From: Aulosira sp. FACHB-615
Lineage (GTDB): Bacteria; Cyanobacteriota; Cyanobacteriia; Cyanobacteriales; Nostocaceae
Length of the DNA stretch: 64,000 nucleotides
Assembly (NCBI RefSeq): GCF_014698045.1
Contig: NZ_JACJSE010000014.1
Location: 62,001 to 126,000 of the forward strand
Direction: 5' to 3'
In this document: positions 35,350 to 44,770 of the stretch, in pieces
Layout: each line of letters starts with the position of its first letter
Numbering within the stretch: the first letter of the stretch is position 1
Position numbers and translations under genes: made by a program
Notes under the pieces: generated by a model
Told to the model about the DNA's origin: nothing
Seen by the model: only the letters and a program-made list of their open reading frames with translations
The model's database searches: none

Positions 35350-37152
35350 TTAACTACGCTGCCAGATTTTAATGGTTTTATCTAAGCTGGCACTGACTAA
35401 CATATCACCAGAAGTTGTGAAGGCTAGGGATGTGACTATATTGCTATGTCCGGTAAATGTGCCTAGCAATTCTCCGGTGTTGAAATGCCAGAGTTTAATG
35501 GTTTTATCTGCACTACCACTGGCGATAATTTGCTCATCTGGACTGAGGGCGATCGCATATACTCGATCAGTATGACCTTTGAGGGTGCGAATTAATCTCC
35601 CTGTCTCTAAATGCCAGATTTTGATTGTCTGATCCCAGCTACCACTAATTAACCACTGTCCATCAATACTAATAGTTAGGGAACGCACAATGTGAGAATG
35701 TCCGGTTAAGCTGTGCAGTGGTTCGATTTCTTGCAGGGTGCTACATTCTGAAAGTTGGGCTGTTTTCCAGACTTTGATTTTGCGGTAACTACCAGTCACC
35801 AAGGTTTTGCCGTCGGGACTCAAGGCCAGGGCATGGGCGGCTGTATCATCTAAAGATAGAGCGATCGCTACCTGACGCTGCATTAAATCCCAAAACAGAA
35901 CTTTTCGATCATCGCCACCAGTGGCTACCATCCGCCCATCTGGGGTAAAGGCGGTACAGCGCACTACACCATTATGTTTGTGCAGGATATCAATCAATTC
36001 TGGTGCGCCGACGTGCCAAATTTTCACTGTCGAATCTGCACCAACACTGACTAATGTATGACCATCGGGGCTGAAAGATATAGAGTTTACATCATCCACT
36101 AACCCTGATGCTATCCAAGGCGCTTCGGATAATGTATCAATTAATTCTCCTTTGCTTAAATCCCAGAGTTTGGTTTCGCCGCGACTCCCACTAGCTAAAA
36201 TCGGGGTGACATTGCCATTGTGACAACGGGAAGCAAAATCAAGGCAATAAATCCCTCTAGTATGACCTTTTAATGTTTGCCAAAATTCCCAATCACCAAT
36301 GATTTCTTTTTGGGGATGATCTGATGAGACAATTTGAATGCTTTCGGCGATCGCTTGCTCTTCAACTGTTGGCAATATATCTTTTTTAGTAGTCTTTTTC
36401 GCTGTGAGTGACTCTAAATACCAACTTAATCCCCCTGCATATAACAGGCTACTAGGAGTCACATAAGATTTAGTTTCCGAGAGTTCCAGTTGATTACTCG
36501 GCAAAAACCCAGCAATTACAGCGTGCTTTTCATAGCCTAATTTGCCATTAGAAGGATAAAACAGACACAAGAAAATTAAAACTTGGTGGTTGCGTAAGTC
36601 ATCTTGAGTGACTGTCCACCTAATTTTATCTTTCTTGATACCGTTAAAACTTTCGCCATCGGCAGCATAAACTAACACGCTGTGTTTTGGACTATCAGCT
36701 AGGCAGTATGTAAATTTACTTTCGCTGCGTAAATTGCCTTCATCATCTAACACCATATTTTGAATAGTGTCTTGGGGCAACTTTTTCACTATCTTACCCA
36801 GCCGTTCCGCCATCACTTGTTCAACAATTTGCTCGCGCAAAAGATAATCTTGTGCTTGTTGTTGAAAGTGTTTGGGATAAGGAATCACCCAATCAGGCGG
36901 TTCGGGATATTCTGGCGGGATGGGCGGCGGATTTTTGGCGATAATTTCGGCTTGTTGGCGTGATAATTCTTGGATTTTTGCCAATGAATCACCCCAAAAC
37001 GCCATAATTTCGCTGTGACAACCTTTAACTTGACTGTCCAGTAAAGATAGGTCGTAAGTTTTAGGTTTTTTAATACGTTGAAGGAAATCAGCTTGCTGGG
37101 CTTGAAGTAAGCTAATCCAATCCATCTGCATTCCAGCGATACAATTTTGCAT
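35350..37152 (-). CDS. WD40-repeat protein with unrecognised N-terminal half
   Basis: 600 residues. The C-terminal ~310 form seven WD40 blades, enough for one full propeller, with clear units GHTRGIYCLDF...KLWDL, VNSISFSPDGHTLVS...KIWHV, VRCTAFTPDGRMVATGG, ALALSPDGKTLVTGS, GHSHIVRSLTIS...KIWHL, GHTDRVYAIALSPDEQIIASGS and GHSNIVTSLAF...KIWQRS. Residues 1-280 contain a helical start (LLQAQQADFLQRI), a Pro-rich patch (NPPPIPPEYPEPPDW, about 74-88) and a mixed alpha/beta region that I cannot place. The overall role is probably a protein-interaction scaffold. Single gene, with a 510-base gap upstream. Confidence 0.85.
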   Translation of the reverse strand: MQNCIAGMQMDWISLLQAQQADFLQRIKKPKTYDLSLLDSQVKGCHSEIMAFWGDSLAKIQELSRQQAEIIAKNPPPIPPEYPEPPDWVIPYPKHFQQQAQDYLLREQIVEQVMAERLGKIVKKLPQDTIQNMVLDDEGNLRSESKFTYCLADSPKHSVLVYAADGESFNGIKKDKIRWTVTQDDLRNHQVLIFLCLFYPSNGKLGYEKHAVIAGFLPSNQLELSETKSYVTPSSLLYAGGLSWYLESLTAKKTTKKDILPTVEEQAIAESIQIVSSDHPQKEIIGDWEFWQTLKGHTRGIYCLDFASRCHNGNVTPILASGSRGETKLWDLSKGELIDTLSEAPWIASGLVDDVNSISFSPDGHTLVSVGADSTVKIWHVGAPELIDILHKHNGVVRCTAFTPDGRMVATGGDDRKVLFWDLMQRQVAIALSLDDTAAHALALSPDGKTLVTGSYRKIKVWKTAQLSECSTLQEIEPLHSLTGHSHIVRSLTISIDGQWLISGSWDQTIKIWHLETGRLIRTLKGHTDRVYAIALSPDEQIIASGSADKTIKLWHFNTGELLGTFTGHSNIVTSLAFTTSGDMLVSASLDKTIKIWQRS

Positions 37153-37662
37153 ACCTACGGTAAGCTATACCAACGTAATTACTCAAGTTTATAACTTCTA
37201 GTAAAATAAAAATTCGGTAATCTTCGCAGTCTAACAGAACACATTTATGGAGATGTATCTGTAAAGTTCAGTGTGTAAAGATCACTCAAATCTCAGCATA
37301 ATGATCTAATTGATACCACCTTGGGATCAGCAAGCTTCTTTGAGATTTTGCAAAAAGACTTTTAGTCAAAACTTGCTCCTAAAATCTCAAATCGGTATTG
37401 GGTATGAGTTAGATAGAGTTCTATGATGTCCAATAATTCTATCGGAACTAGAGAATAAGATACTGTTTTCTAGAAACAGTAATCTTAACCAAGACTAGTA
37501 TGATTTAAGCAGAACTCGCAGGTTATTGGCAGAGTTTTGGGCATTTTGGTTGATGATAGCTATTTTTACTAAATTAGAGAGATTATGCTCTAAAAGTGGC
37601 AGAAATATTTTCCACAATTGTGTATACTAACGAGCCGCAAAAGTGATTGAGACAATAGGAGT
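37153..37662. other. 510-base gap upstream of the WD40 gene
   Basis: No gene or strong structure. It must hold the WD40 promoter (minus strand) and the 3' region of the next minus-strand gene. A+T-rich, with scattered direct repeats of TAGAG type. Confidence 0.4.
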
Positions 37663-38001
37663 TTAAGAAACAGAATGATGATTGCGATCGCTGGTTTCTA
37701 GCTGTTTAATTTTCATCTGTAAATCAAATTCTTCATGACTGACTATTGTTTCTAAATTGGCTATTCTTTGCTCTAATAGTTCTAATTGCTGTGGTTGTAA
37801 AGCACCAGCAGGCGATTTTTTCTCATCATTCCGCCAAATAGCGATCGTTCCGGCTGTAGCACTACCAAGAGCAGCTAAAGGTAACAACGCTCCACTTCTC
37901 GTCACAGCCGAAAGCGGAATACAAACTGTTAAAATACACACTGTGATTCCCCAAATTCTCGTGGTAGATATTACTCTGATATCTTGCGATGTGTTGGTCA
38001 T
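37663..38001 (-). CDS. Small membrane protein, unknown
   Basis: 112 residues. Two hydrophobic segments close together (about 14-32 IWGITVCILTVCIPLSAVT and 34-55 SGALLPLAALGSATAGTIAIW) are followed by a ~50-residue C-terminal helix with a coiled-coil pattern (LELLEQRIANLETIVSHEEFDLQMKIKQLE). The layout recalls small membrane-anchored coiled-coil proteins, with no named family recognised. Single gene. Confidence 0.65.
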   Translation of the reverse strand: MTNTSQDIRVISTTRIWGITVCILTVCIPLSAVTRSGALLPLAALGSATAGTIAIWRNDEKKSPAGALQPQQLELLEQRIANLETIVSHEEFDLQMKIKQLETSDRNHHSVS

Positions 38002-38195
38002 CTGTCGTTCTCTATATAGAGTTACTTGCTAGAATCGCACGATCGCCAGCAAAAATACCTCCTACGATGGGATTAAGTAAAAATACTCTACTGCATTTTA
38101 AGTATTAAAAATAACTCCAATATAAAAGTAGGTTGGGTGGAGCGATAGCGAAATCCAACAAGATGAAGATATAGCAGTCCTATTTGATGTGTGAA

Positions 38196-38254
38196 TAACG
38201 GAGACAGGGGAGACAGGGGAGACAAGGGGGACAAGGGGGACAAGGAAGACAAGG
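38196..38254. repeat. Short ~9-bp tandem repeats (GGGGAGACA type)
   Basis: Six or so imperfect units of GGGGAGACA/GGGGGACAA run from about 38200 to 38254. They follow a partial TATAGCAGTCCTA element end (38172-38184) and a GTAGGTTGGGTGGAGCGATAG fragment (38131-38151). A similar AGACAAGGGAGATAAGGG stretch lies at 52578-52605 next to another TATAGCAGTC. The array yields a false Ser-Pro-Leu repeat ORF on the minus strand. The rest of 38002-38376 holds no gene. Confidence 0.7.
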
Positions 38255-38376
38255 TAGAGATGTTTGTCAATCATTGAGGATACATACTGAGTTGCGGTTT
38301 CATCTCAGCCTCAAGAATGTTCACAATTTGATACAATCCCTGGAGCAGAAGTAATTTAGTAGTTCCGCAATTCGTT

Positions 38377-39054
38377 ATGACAAGTGAATCATATATTTTT
38401 CTGGCTGGGGCAAGTCGTGGTGTTGGCAGAGAAATCGCCAACTGTTTAACAGCACAACAACTCAAAGTCAAAGCACTGTTGAGAACTGAAACGGCTGCGA
38501 CTGAATTACAAGCAACGGGTGTCAAGACAATTTTGGGTGATGCGATGAATGTTAGTGATGTGGAAGCAGCTATGCTCACTAATGAACCCATCCACACTGT
38601 TATTAGTACTATTGGCGGTTTACCGACAGATACAGAAAAACCAGATTACCCGGCGAATAAAAATCTCATTGATGCAGCTATCAAAGCCAAAGTCCAAAAA
38701 TTTATTTTAGTGACTTCCATTGGGACTGGTAATAGTGTTGGCGCATTATCTCCCCAAGCATTGGCGGCGCTGCAATCAGTTTTAGTCGAAAAAGACAAAG
38801 CTGAACAATATTTAATTGCCAGTGGACTCACATATACTATTATTCGTCCTGGTGGATTGAAAACAGAACCAGCCACAGGTAATGGCGTTTTAACTGAGGA
38901 CACAAGCATTGTTGGCAGTATCCATCGTGCGGATGTGGCGCAATTAGTTTGTCGTTGTTTCAATAACAATCGCACCAATAATAAAATTTTGTCAGCAGTA
39001 GACAAAAATATGCTATTCGGACAAATAAAATTTGCCCCATTTAGTTTAGATTAG
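38377..39054 (+). CDS. NAD(P)-binding Rossmann/SDR-type reductase
   Basis: 225 residues. The N-terminal nucleotide site is FLAGASRGVGREIA (residues about 6-19), followed by LLRTETAA and a D-A-M acidic position (about 52-54). Later come VISTIGG, FILVTSIGTGNS and YTIIRPGGLKTEPATGNG, the pattern of atypical/extended SDRs of the NmrA or YwnB-like group that lack the strict YxxxK. Such proteins often act as NADPH-dependent reductases or redox sensors; substrate unknown. It lies 153 bases before chlD on the same strand. Confidence 0.85.
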   Translation: MTSESYIFLAGASRGVGREIANCLTAQQLKVKALLRTETAATELQATGVKTILGDAMNVSDVEAAMLTNEPIHTVISTIGGLPTDTEKPDYPANKNLIDAAIKAKVQKFILVTSIGTGNSVGALSPQALAALQSVLVEKDKAEQYLIASGLTYTIIRPGGLKTEPATGNGVLTEDTSIVGSIHRADVAQLVCRCFNNNRTNNKILSAVDKNMLFGQIKFAPFSLD

Positions 39055-39207
39055 GGAATCGGCAAGATAGCGCCAGAAATTGATATGCTAAAAACCGAGA
39101 CCAGTGAAGCAAAGCAGAAATAATATTAGAAAATCTTACCTCCTGCCTCCTGCCTTACTTCGGCTACGCTCAGTAACCTCCTGCCTTCATAATCATTTTT
39201 GCAAACA

Positions 39208-41253
39208 ATGCCTGCGCCTACTATCACTCCAACGATCGCCTCTTTTCCCTTGACTGCCGTAGTCGGTCAAGAAGCGATAAAATTAGCCTTGCTGTTAGCA
39301 GCAGTCGATCCTGGTTTGGGAGGAGTGGCGATCGCAGGTCGTCGCGGTACGGCAAAATCTGTCATGGCGCGTGCTATTCACGCCTTACTCCCGCCAATTG
39401 AAGTTGTTCCCGATTCGATTAGCAACTGCGATCCCACCCGCCCCGAAGAATGGGACGATTTACTGTTAGCCGAATACGCCGAGAAAGATATTCAGGATAT
39501 CCCTACACAAATTATTCCTGCGCCCTTTGTCCAGATTCCTCTCGGTGTTACAGAAGACCGACTTTTAGGTTCTGTAGATGTGGAACAATCGGTGAAGCAA
39601 GGGGATACAGTTTTTCAGCCTGGGTTACTCGCCTCTGCTAACCGGGGTGTGCTGTATGTAGACGAAATCAATTTATTAGATGACCAAATTTCCAATCAAC
39701 TTTTAACAGTATTATCTGAAGGGCGCAACCAAATTGAGCGCGAAGGTATTAGTGTTCAACATCCTTGCAGAGCATTATTTATTGCTACCTACAACCCCGA
39801 AGAAGGCGCACTACGGGAACATTTACTGGATAGAATTGCGATCGCCCTCTCGGCTGATGGTGTACTCGGTTTAGATCAACGAGTAGAAGCAGTAGAACAA
39901 GCGATCGCTTTTTCCAAATCTCCCCAAGAATTTCTTCAGCAGTACAGCGAAGACCTCGACGGACTGAAAACCCAAATTATCCTGGCGCGGGAATGGTTAA
40001 AAGAAGTCACCATCACCCACGACCAAATCGCTTACTTAGTTAATGAAGCTATTCGCGGTGGTGTCCAAGGACACCGCGCTGAATTATTTGCTGTGCGCGT
40101 CGCCAAAGCCGCCGCCGCCTTAGAAGGACGCACCACCGTTAACGCCGATGATTTACGTCGCGCTGTTGAGTTAGTAATTGTACCAAGGGCAACTGTAGTC
40201 CAAACACCACCACCCGACCAACCACCACCACCTCCTCCCCCACCACCACCACAAAACCAAGACGAGTCAGAACAAGACCAACAAGAGGAAGAGGAAGAGG
40301 AAGATAAAGAAGAAGACCAACCCGAAGAACCAGAAAACCAAGAACCACCAAGCATCCCCGAAGAATTTATCTTTGACCCAGAAGGTGTAATTCTGGATGA
40401 AAGCGTGCTGTATTTTGCCCAAATGTCCCAACGTCAAGGTAAATCTGGAAGTCGCAGCTTAATTTTCTCCGAAGACCGGGGACGTTACGTCAAACCGATG
40501 TTACCCAAAGGCAAAGTCCGGCGCATCGCCGTAGATGCTACCCTGCGAGCTGCTGCACCTTATCAAAAAGCACGGCGTGAGCGACAACCAAACAGAAAAG
40601 TAATTGTTGAGCAAGGTGATATTCGCTCAAAACGCTTGGTTCGCAAAGCCGGGGCATTGGTAGTATTTGTAGTAGATGCGTCTGGCTCGATGGCTTTGAA
40701 CCGGATGCAGTCTGCTAAAGGTGCAGTTATGCAACTGTTAACTGAGGCTTACCAAAACCGTGACCAAGTGGCGTTGATTCCCTTCCGGGGAGAACAGGCG
40801 GAAGTTTTATTACCCCCAACACGTTCTATCGCTTTAGCAAAAAACCGTTTGGAAAGATTACCTTGTGGTGGCGGTTCACCCTTGGCGCATGGTTTAACCC
40901 AAGCTGTACGTGTTGGTTTGAACGCCCAAATGAGTGGCGATATTGGGCAAGTTGTAGTGGTAGCCATCACTGATGGCCGGGGTAATATTCCGTTAGGGCG
41001 TTCTTTAGGCGAACCCCAGGAACCAGGAGAAAAACCGGATATTAAAGGCGAGTTATTAGAAATTGCTGGCAGATTTCGGGCTTTGGGAATGCAACTATTG
41101 GTAATTGATACGGAAAGTAAGTTTGTTTCCACCGGCTTTGCCAAAGAATTAGCCCAAACAGCCGGCGGTAAATATTATCATTTGCCGAAAGCAACAGATA
41201 AAGCCATTGCCGCCATGACCAGAGGTGCGATCGCTGATCTAAAATCACGGTAG
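39208..41253 (+). CDS. chlD: Magnesium chelatase subunit D
   Basis: About 681 residues. Subunit of the ATP-dependent enzyme (ChlI-ChlD-ChlH) that inserts Mg2+ into protoporphyrin IX, the committed step of chlorophyll synthesis. The AAA+ domain has GRRGTAKS (about 44-51) and VLYVDE (about 148-153). It is followed by a Pro-run and Glu-rich linker (about 335-385). The C-terminal von Willebrand A domain has MIDAS motif VVDASGSMAL (D at about 490) and later ITDGRGN. ATG 39208 is preferred over the TTG at 39199. chlI and chlH are not nearby. Confidence 0.96.
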   Translation: MPAPTITPTIASFPLTAVVGQEAIKLALLLAAVDPGLGGVAIAGRRGTAKSVMARAIHALLPPIEVVPDSISNCDPTRPEEWDDLLLAEYAEKDIQDIPTQIIPAPFVQIPLGVTEDRLLGSVDVEQSVKQGDTVFQPGLLASANRGVLYVDEINLLDDQISNQLLTVLSEGRNQIEREGISVQHPCRALFIATYNPEEGALREHLLDRIAIALSADGVLGLDQRVEAVEQAIAFSKSPQEFLQQYSEDLDGLKTQIILAREWLKEVTITHDQIAYLVNEAIRGGVQGHRAELFAVRVAKAAAALEGRTTVNADDLRRAVELVIVPRATVVQTPPPDQPPPPPPPPPPQNQDESEQDQQEEEEEEDKEEDQPEEPENQEPPSIPEEFIFDPEGVILDESVLYFAQMSQRQGKSGSRSLIFSEDRGRYVKPMLPKGKVRRIAVDATLRAAAPYQKARRERQPNRKVIVEQGDIRSKRLVRKAGALVVFVVDASGSMALNRMQSAKGAVMQLLTEAYQNRDQVALIPFRGEQAEVLLPPTRSIALAKNRLERLPCGGGSPLAHGLTQAVRVGLNAQMSGDIGQVVVVAITDGRGNIPLGRSLGEPQEPGEKPDIKGELLEIAGRFRALGMQLLVIDTESKFVSTGFAKELAQTAGGKYYHLPKATDKAIAAMTRGAIADLKSR

Positions 41254-41319
41254 TTAGTCAATGATCAATGGTCATTGACTGCCGTGTACATACAAGTCAA
41301 AAATTTGTAGTATGAAAGC

Positions 41320-41451
41320 CTATCCCACCTTGAACTAAAGTTCCAGGCTCATAGCCAAAGTCCACTCAAGTGGACTGGAATAAATTTCTAGTTGAGTCCT
41401 CTTCAGAGGACTTGTGCTGTAAGACTTGGAATCAATTCCGAGGCGGGATAG
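41320..41451. repeat. Inverted-repeat element before the Uma2 gene
   Basis: CTATCCCACCTTGAACT on the left is answered by CCGAGGCGGGATAG on the right. Inside are small palindromes AGTCCACTCAAGTGGACT and GTCCTCTTCAGAGGAC. It encodes the first part of an artificially long Uma2 reading frame (from 41426), which supports ATG 41513 as the real start. Confidence 0.65.
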
Positions 41452-41512
41452 ATGCACTCAACCCAGATTTGTGTATACACCGCAGCCATTTAACTCAGCA
41501 CTTTTTAAACCT

Positions 41513-42091
41513 ATGGTTCAGTCTTCTAACCAACGCCTAACTGTGGAAGAGTTTCTCGCACTTCCTGAAGGTGATGTTACATACGAACTTATTGATGGTC
41601 AAGCTGTTCCGAAATATAAAAATGATGAAATGTCACCAAAATTTTTTCATGGTGCGACGACTGGCGCTTTATTTATAATATTGTCTATATGGGCAGAGAA
41701 AAAAGGCCGGGTTGTAGTTGAGTGGGCAATCAAATTAACCCGAAATCAACAAGATTGGATACCTATACCTGATTTGACATATATTTCTTACAACCGCCTT
41801 GCTGCTGATTGGTTGCAAGATGAAGCTTGTCCGGTTGCGCCCGAATTAGTGATTGAGATTATCTCACCCGGACAAACTTTTGGAGACATGGCTGAAAAAG
41901 CCACAGATTATCTCAACGCAGGTGTTTCGCGTGTTTGGGTAGTCGATACAAAAGCCAGAACTATCACTGTATTTGTCCCAGCTTCCTTACCTATCACGTA
42001 TCGCCATCATCAATTAATTACTGATGACTTGTTACCAGAGTTGGAAATTAGCCCTAACGTTATCTTTCAACGTGCAGGCTTAAATTCCTAA
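41513..42091 (+). CDS. Uma2 family protein (PD-(D/E)XK-like)
   Basis: About 192 residues. Typical Uma2 (DUF820) layout: RLTVEEFLALPEGDVTYELIDGQ at the start, then HGATTGALFIIL, IPDLTYIS (D87), PELVIEIISPGQT (E115) and MAEKATDYLNAGVSRVWVVD. The fold is endonuclease-like, and these genes occur in many copies in cyanobacteria, without a confirmed role. The longer reading frame from 41426 would run through a repeat and is not preferred. Stands alone between chlD and sigF. Confidence 0.9.
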   Translation: MVQSSNQRLTVEEFLALPEGDVTYELIDGQAVPKYKNDEMSPKFFHGATTGALFIILSIWAEKKGRVVVEWAIKLTRNQQDWIPIPDLTYISYNRLAADWLQDEACPVAPELVIEIISPGQTFGDMAEKATDYLNAGVSRVWVVDTKARTITVFVPASLPITYRHHQLITDDLLPELEISPNVIFQRAGLNS

Positions 42092-42430
42092 AATTTATTT
42101 GAATAGATGAAATTCTTTTGAGAGACTGCACCCTGATTTATATGCCCATGACAACTACTACTAAACATCTAGAGTAATATAGTGTTTCCTCATCTGCATT
42201 TATCCTCTTCAATTGGCGGTTAAATTTATATGGCTGTACTTCACCAGTGTAGGGATAGCGATAAGTGGTTGGGCAAGATTAAATTTATGTGTTGAGGTAG
42301 AGAATATTTAACAGGAAAACAATGTTATTAATTAATCTTGTCTAAGTACTTAAATCCAGAACTTGGTTTATTAGTTAGAAGCGATCGGAGTTATAGAGTT
42401 TTCCTGTCAGTAATTTGGTAGTAGCAAACA
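42092..42430. other. 339-base gap between Uma2 and sigF
   Basis: No gene, RNA or strong repeat seen. The two flanking genes converge, so this is a 3'-3' gap. Confidence 0.4.
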
Positions 42431-43216
42431 TCAAGACCCTGAAGCTACAGCTTGAGGCTGCAAATAATTAATCAAATCATTAATGCCCTTTTGCAGATAC
42501 CGTGTCACAGTCATTGGACTAGTACCAATGTTTTTAGCGGCATCTTTGCGTGAAAGTTCTTTTAAGAAGACCATTTCTACTGCCATCCGGGGTTTATCTT
42601 CTAGCATATTAATTGCCCCTTGGAGTTGTTGGCGTTCTTCTTCTTGTTGCTGCATCACCGCAGAACGAGGACAAGGTAATGCTTCACCTAAAGTAATTTG
42701 ACAATCAACATAGTGAACTGCCGTCGCATCCAAACTCAAAGGCATCCGATTTTGGGCAGCTAACTTTGTCTCTTGCCATTCTTGTACAGAAACCTTCAGT
42801 ATCTTAGCAATTTCTGAATCTTTGGGAGGACGACCTAAAGATAATGCTAATTCTTTGCGAATTTTTTGGCCTTCATTGTACAATTCTTGCCAACGACGAG
42901 GAATTTTTAACAGTGTACTGCGATCGCGCAAGAAATGTAGCATCTCGCCACGAATATATGGTACAGCAAAGGAACTAAACGCATATCCTTGACTGGGATC
43001 AAAACGCTCAATTGCTCTAATTAAACCAAAATAACCGATTTGCTCTAAATCTTCATAAGGTTCATTACATTGATGGCTAAATTTATGAGCCATCTTTCGC
43101 ACTAAGCCAGTATGTAACTGTACAAGTTGATTACGAAGTTTAATTGAGGGGTTCTGGTGGTATAAGTGTAATAACTCTATCCCATCAATTCGCATAGAAG
43201 ACTCAATTGCTGCCAT
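42431..43216 (-). CDS. sigF: RNA polymerase sigma factor, SigF-like (group 3)
   Basis: 261 residues. Short sigma-70 factor lacking region 1.1. Region 2 carries LVRKMAHKFSHQCNEPYEDLEQIGYFGLIRAIERFDPSQGYAFSSFAVPYIRGEMLHFLRD (positions about 34-97). Region 3 follows (LGRPPKDSEIAKIL), then region 4 with a helix-turn-helix KDAAKNIGTSPMTVTRYLQKGI. The length and motifs match cyanobacterial SigF, which in Synechocystis governs pili and motility. It lies about 600 bases from the divergent BI-1 gene and is not flanked by anti-sigma genes. Confidence 0.9.
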   Translation of the reverse strand: MAAIESSMRIDGIELLHLYHQNPSIKLRNQLVQLHTGLVRKMAHKFSHQCNEPYEDLEQIGYFGLIRAIERFDPSQGYAFSSFAVPYIRGEMLHFLRDRSTLLKIPRRWQELYNEGQKIRKELALSLGRPPKDSEIAKILKVSVQEWQETKLAAQNRMPLSLDATAVHYVDCQITLGEALPCPRSAVMQQQEEERQQLQGAINMLEDKPRMAVEMVFLKELSRKDAAKNIGTSPMTVTRYLQKGINDLINYLQPQAVASGS

Positions 43217-43841
43217 ATCAATTCCTTTGTATTAACTCCTTTTCCTAGAAAAACGGAGTTGCGTATATAGTTCTTCAAAGCTGTAATTATTTTCCTTAGA
43301 CCACGCTGATTAAACCATCGTCGTTCCACTGAACTTAATTCGGCTCTATCTCTGGTATTCAGTGTTTTTACGCATGATTTTCCTAACTCAGTTGTTGCAG
43401 GTGATTAGTGTTTTATCTATGAACTTGCTGAGTTAATTAATATTTATTTTTTGTAGCAAACCTAGATATTTTTGTAGTTAAATGCTGGACTTATCCAGAA
43501 ATATTTAGCCATAGTCGGCAATATCCCAAAAATCAGCAGTTGAAATTTTTGATTTAACTATATTTCTCCTGAAAAATAAAAATATTGCAAAATATTAAAA
43601 TTAATATTTATCTCACAAATTGTTGATTACAAAAACTAATGAAATTCCTCAAACCTAACCACAGCTAAGTTTGTAAACTGAAGTCTCATCAACAATTGCT
43701 TCCGGATTCTGAATTTCGACGGCTGAATTATTTTGTAACAATGATGCAGGCTAAGGTTAAGCACAAAATCCCCTAGCTGATAAATGAAAATCTTGGTAAG
43801 AATAGGAATATACAGAACTTTTTTGCGCGAAAAACTCAAGT
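43217..43841. other. Divergent region between sigF and the BI-1 gene
   Basis: 625 bases without a supportable gene. A 72-codon minus-strand ORF (43636-43854) overlaps the next gene's start and has no family features. Promoters for both neighbours should lie here. Largely A+T-rich. Confidence 0.45.
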
Positions 43842-44570
43842 ATGAGCAATACAAGTAACTTTCGTGAAGCTATCCGAGACGCTAGAACCCAAGCCCTCAT
43901 CGGCCCCAATGTCATCGCTAATGCCTTACCTTACGTTGGTGGTGGTCTTGTTCTAACTGCCTTGGGAACCTACGGTGGTTTAGGCGTTATCCGTACTAAC
44001 CCTGAAATATTCTTCCCGACCTTTATTGGTGCGGTAATTTTAGAATTAATTCTGTTCTTCGTTGCCCAAAATGTTGCGGAAAAAGGCAATAAGGGTATTG
44101 CCCTGCCTTTATTGGCAACCTATAGCCTTTTATCTGGGTATACTCTCAGTGGTTTAGTATTTGTCGCCTTAAGAACCCAAGGTGTTGGTATTCAAGGCAT
44201 CGGGTTAGCCGCCCTTGGTTGCGGTGTCACCTTTATTGTTGCCCGTCAAGTTGGTTCAAATTTGTCTGAACAAGACGGAATGGCTTTGACAAAAACCATC
44301 AGTCTCGGTGTTATCGCCTTGATTGTGGTTTGTGCAGTCCAATTTCTCTTTGCTTTGTTTGGTGTTTATACCCCAACTTGGCTAGAAATCGGCATTTCTG
44401 GTTTAGGCGTATTTTTGTTTGTGGGCGTATCCGTCGTAGACTTCTATATTCTGCCCCGTACTTACCGCAACGACCAATACCTGCCTGCGGCTTTGTCGAT
44501 GTATTTGACTTACATTAACCTGTTTGTCTTTATCTTACGGTTGCTGATTGCCCTCAATGGCCGCGATTAA
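43842..44570 (+). CDS. Bax inhibitor-1/YccA family membrane protein
   Basis: 242 residues with about seven hydrophobic helices and few charges between them. It has the family features TYSLLSGYTLSGLVFVA, SLGVIALIVVCAVQFLFALFG and the C-terminal ALSMYLTYINLFVFILRLL. BI-1 homologues are suspected proton/calcium leak channels; the bacterial role is not settled. ATG 43842 starts MSNTSNFREAIRDART. A strong terminator follows 34 bases after the stop. Confidence 0.88.
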   Translation: MSNTSNFREAIRDARTQALIGPNVIANALPYVGGGLVLTALGTYGGLGVIRTNPEIFFPTFIGAVILELILFFVAQNVAEKGNKGIALPLLATYSLLSGYTLSGLVFVALRTQGVGIQGIGLAALGCGVTFIVARQVGSNLSEQDGMALTKTISLGVIALIVVCAVQFLFALFGVYTPTWLEIGISGLGVFLFVGVSVVDFYILPRTYRNDQYLPAALSMYLTYINLFVFILRLLIALNGRD

Positions 44571-44603
44571 CTCACGATAAATAGAAAAATTTAATAAATT
44601 TTT

Positions 44604-44637
44604 AACCGTGGTGCAAAATTACTAGCCACGGTTTTTT
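44604..44637 (+). terminator. Rho-independent terminator after the BI-1 gene
   Basis: AACCGTGG (44604-44611) pairs with CCACGGTT (44626-44633) and runs into a T-tract ending at 44637. Confidence 0.8.
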
Positions 44638-44770
44638 CATTGCTGTGCAATGTAAATATTTGGTCACAGCAAAAGAATTGACTCAACTGCCGCTAAAATC
44701 AAAAAAACAAATAAAATCTCAAGAGCAAACTTAGAACATCATCCAAGTAGCTCTAAATTTAGCAAGCACT

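Noticed and set aside
38088..38270. 60-codon ORF of Ser-Pro-Leu repeats (minus)
   Set aside because: Product of the 9-bp tandem repeat at about 38200-38254.
40032..40355. 107-codon Ser/Gly-rich ORF antisense to chlD
   Set aside because: Mirror image of the Pro/Glu-rich linker of chlD.
43636..43854. 72-codon ORF (minus) in the sigF/BI-1 gap
   Set aside because: Overlaps the BI-1 gene start, A+T-rich, no features.
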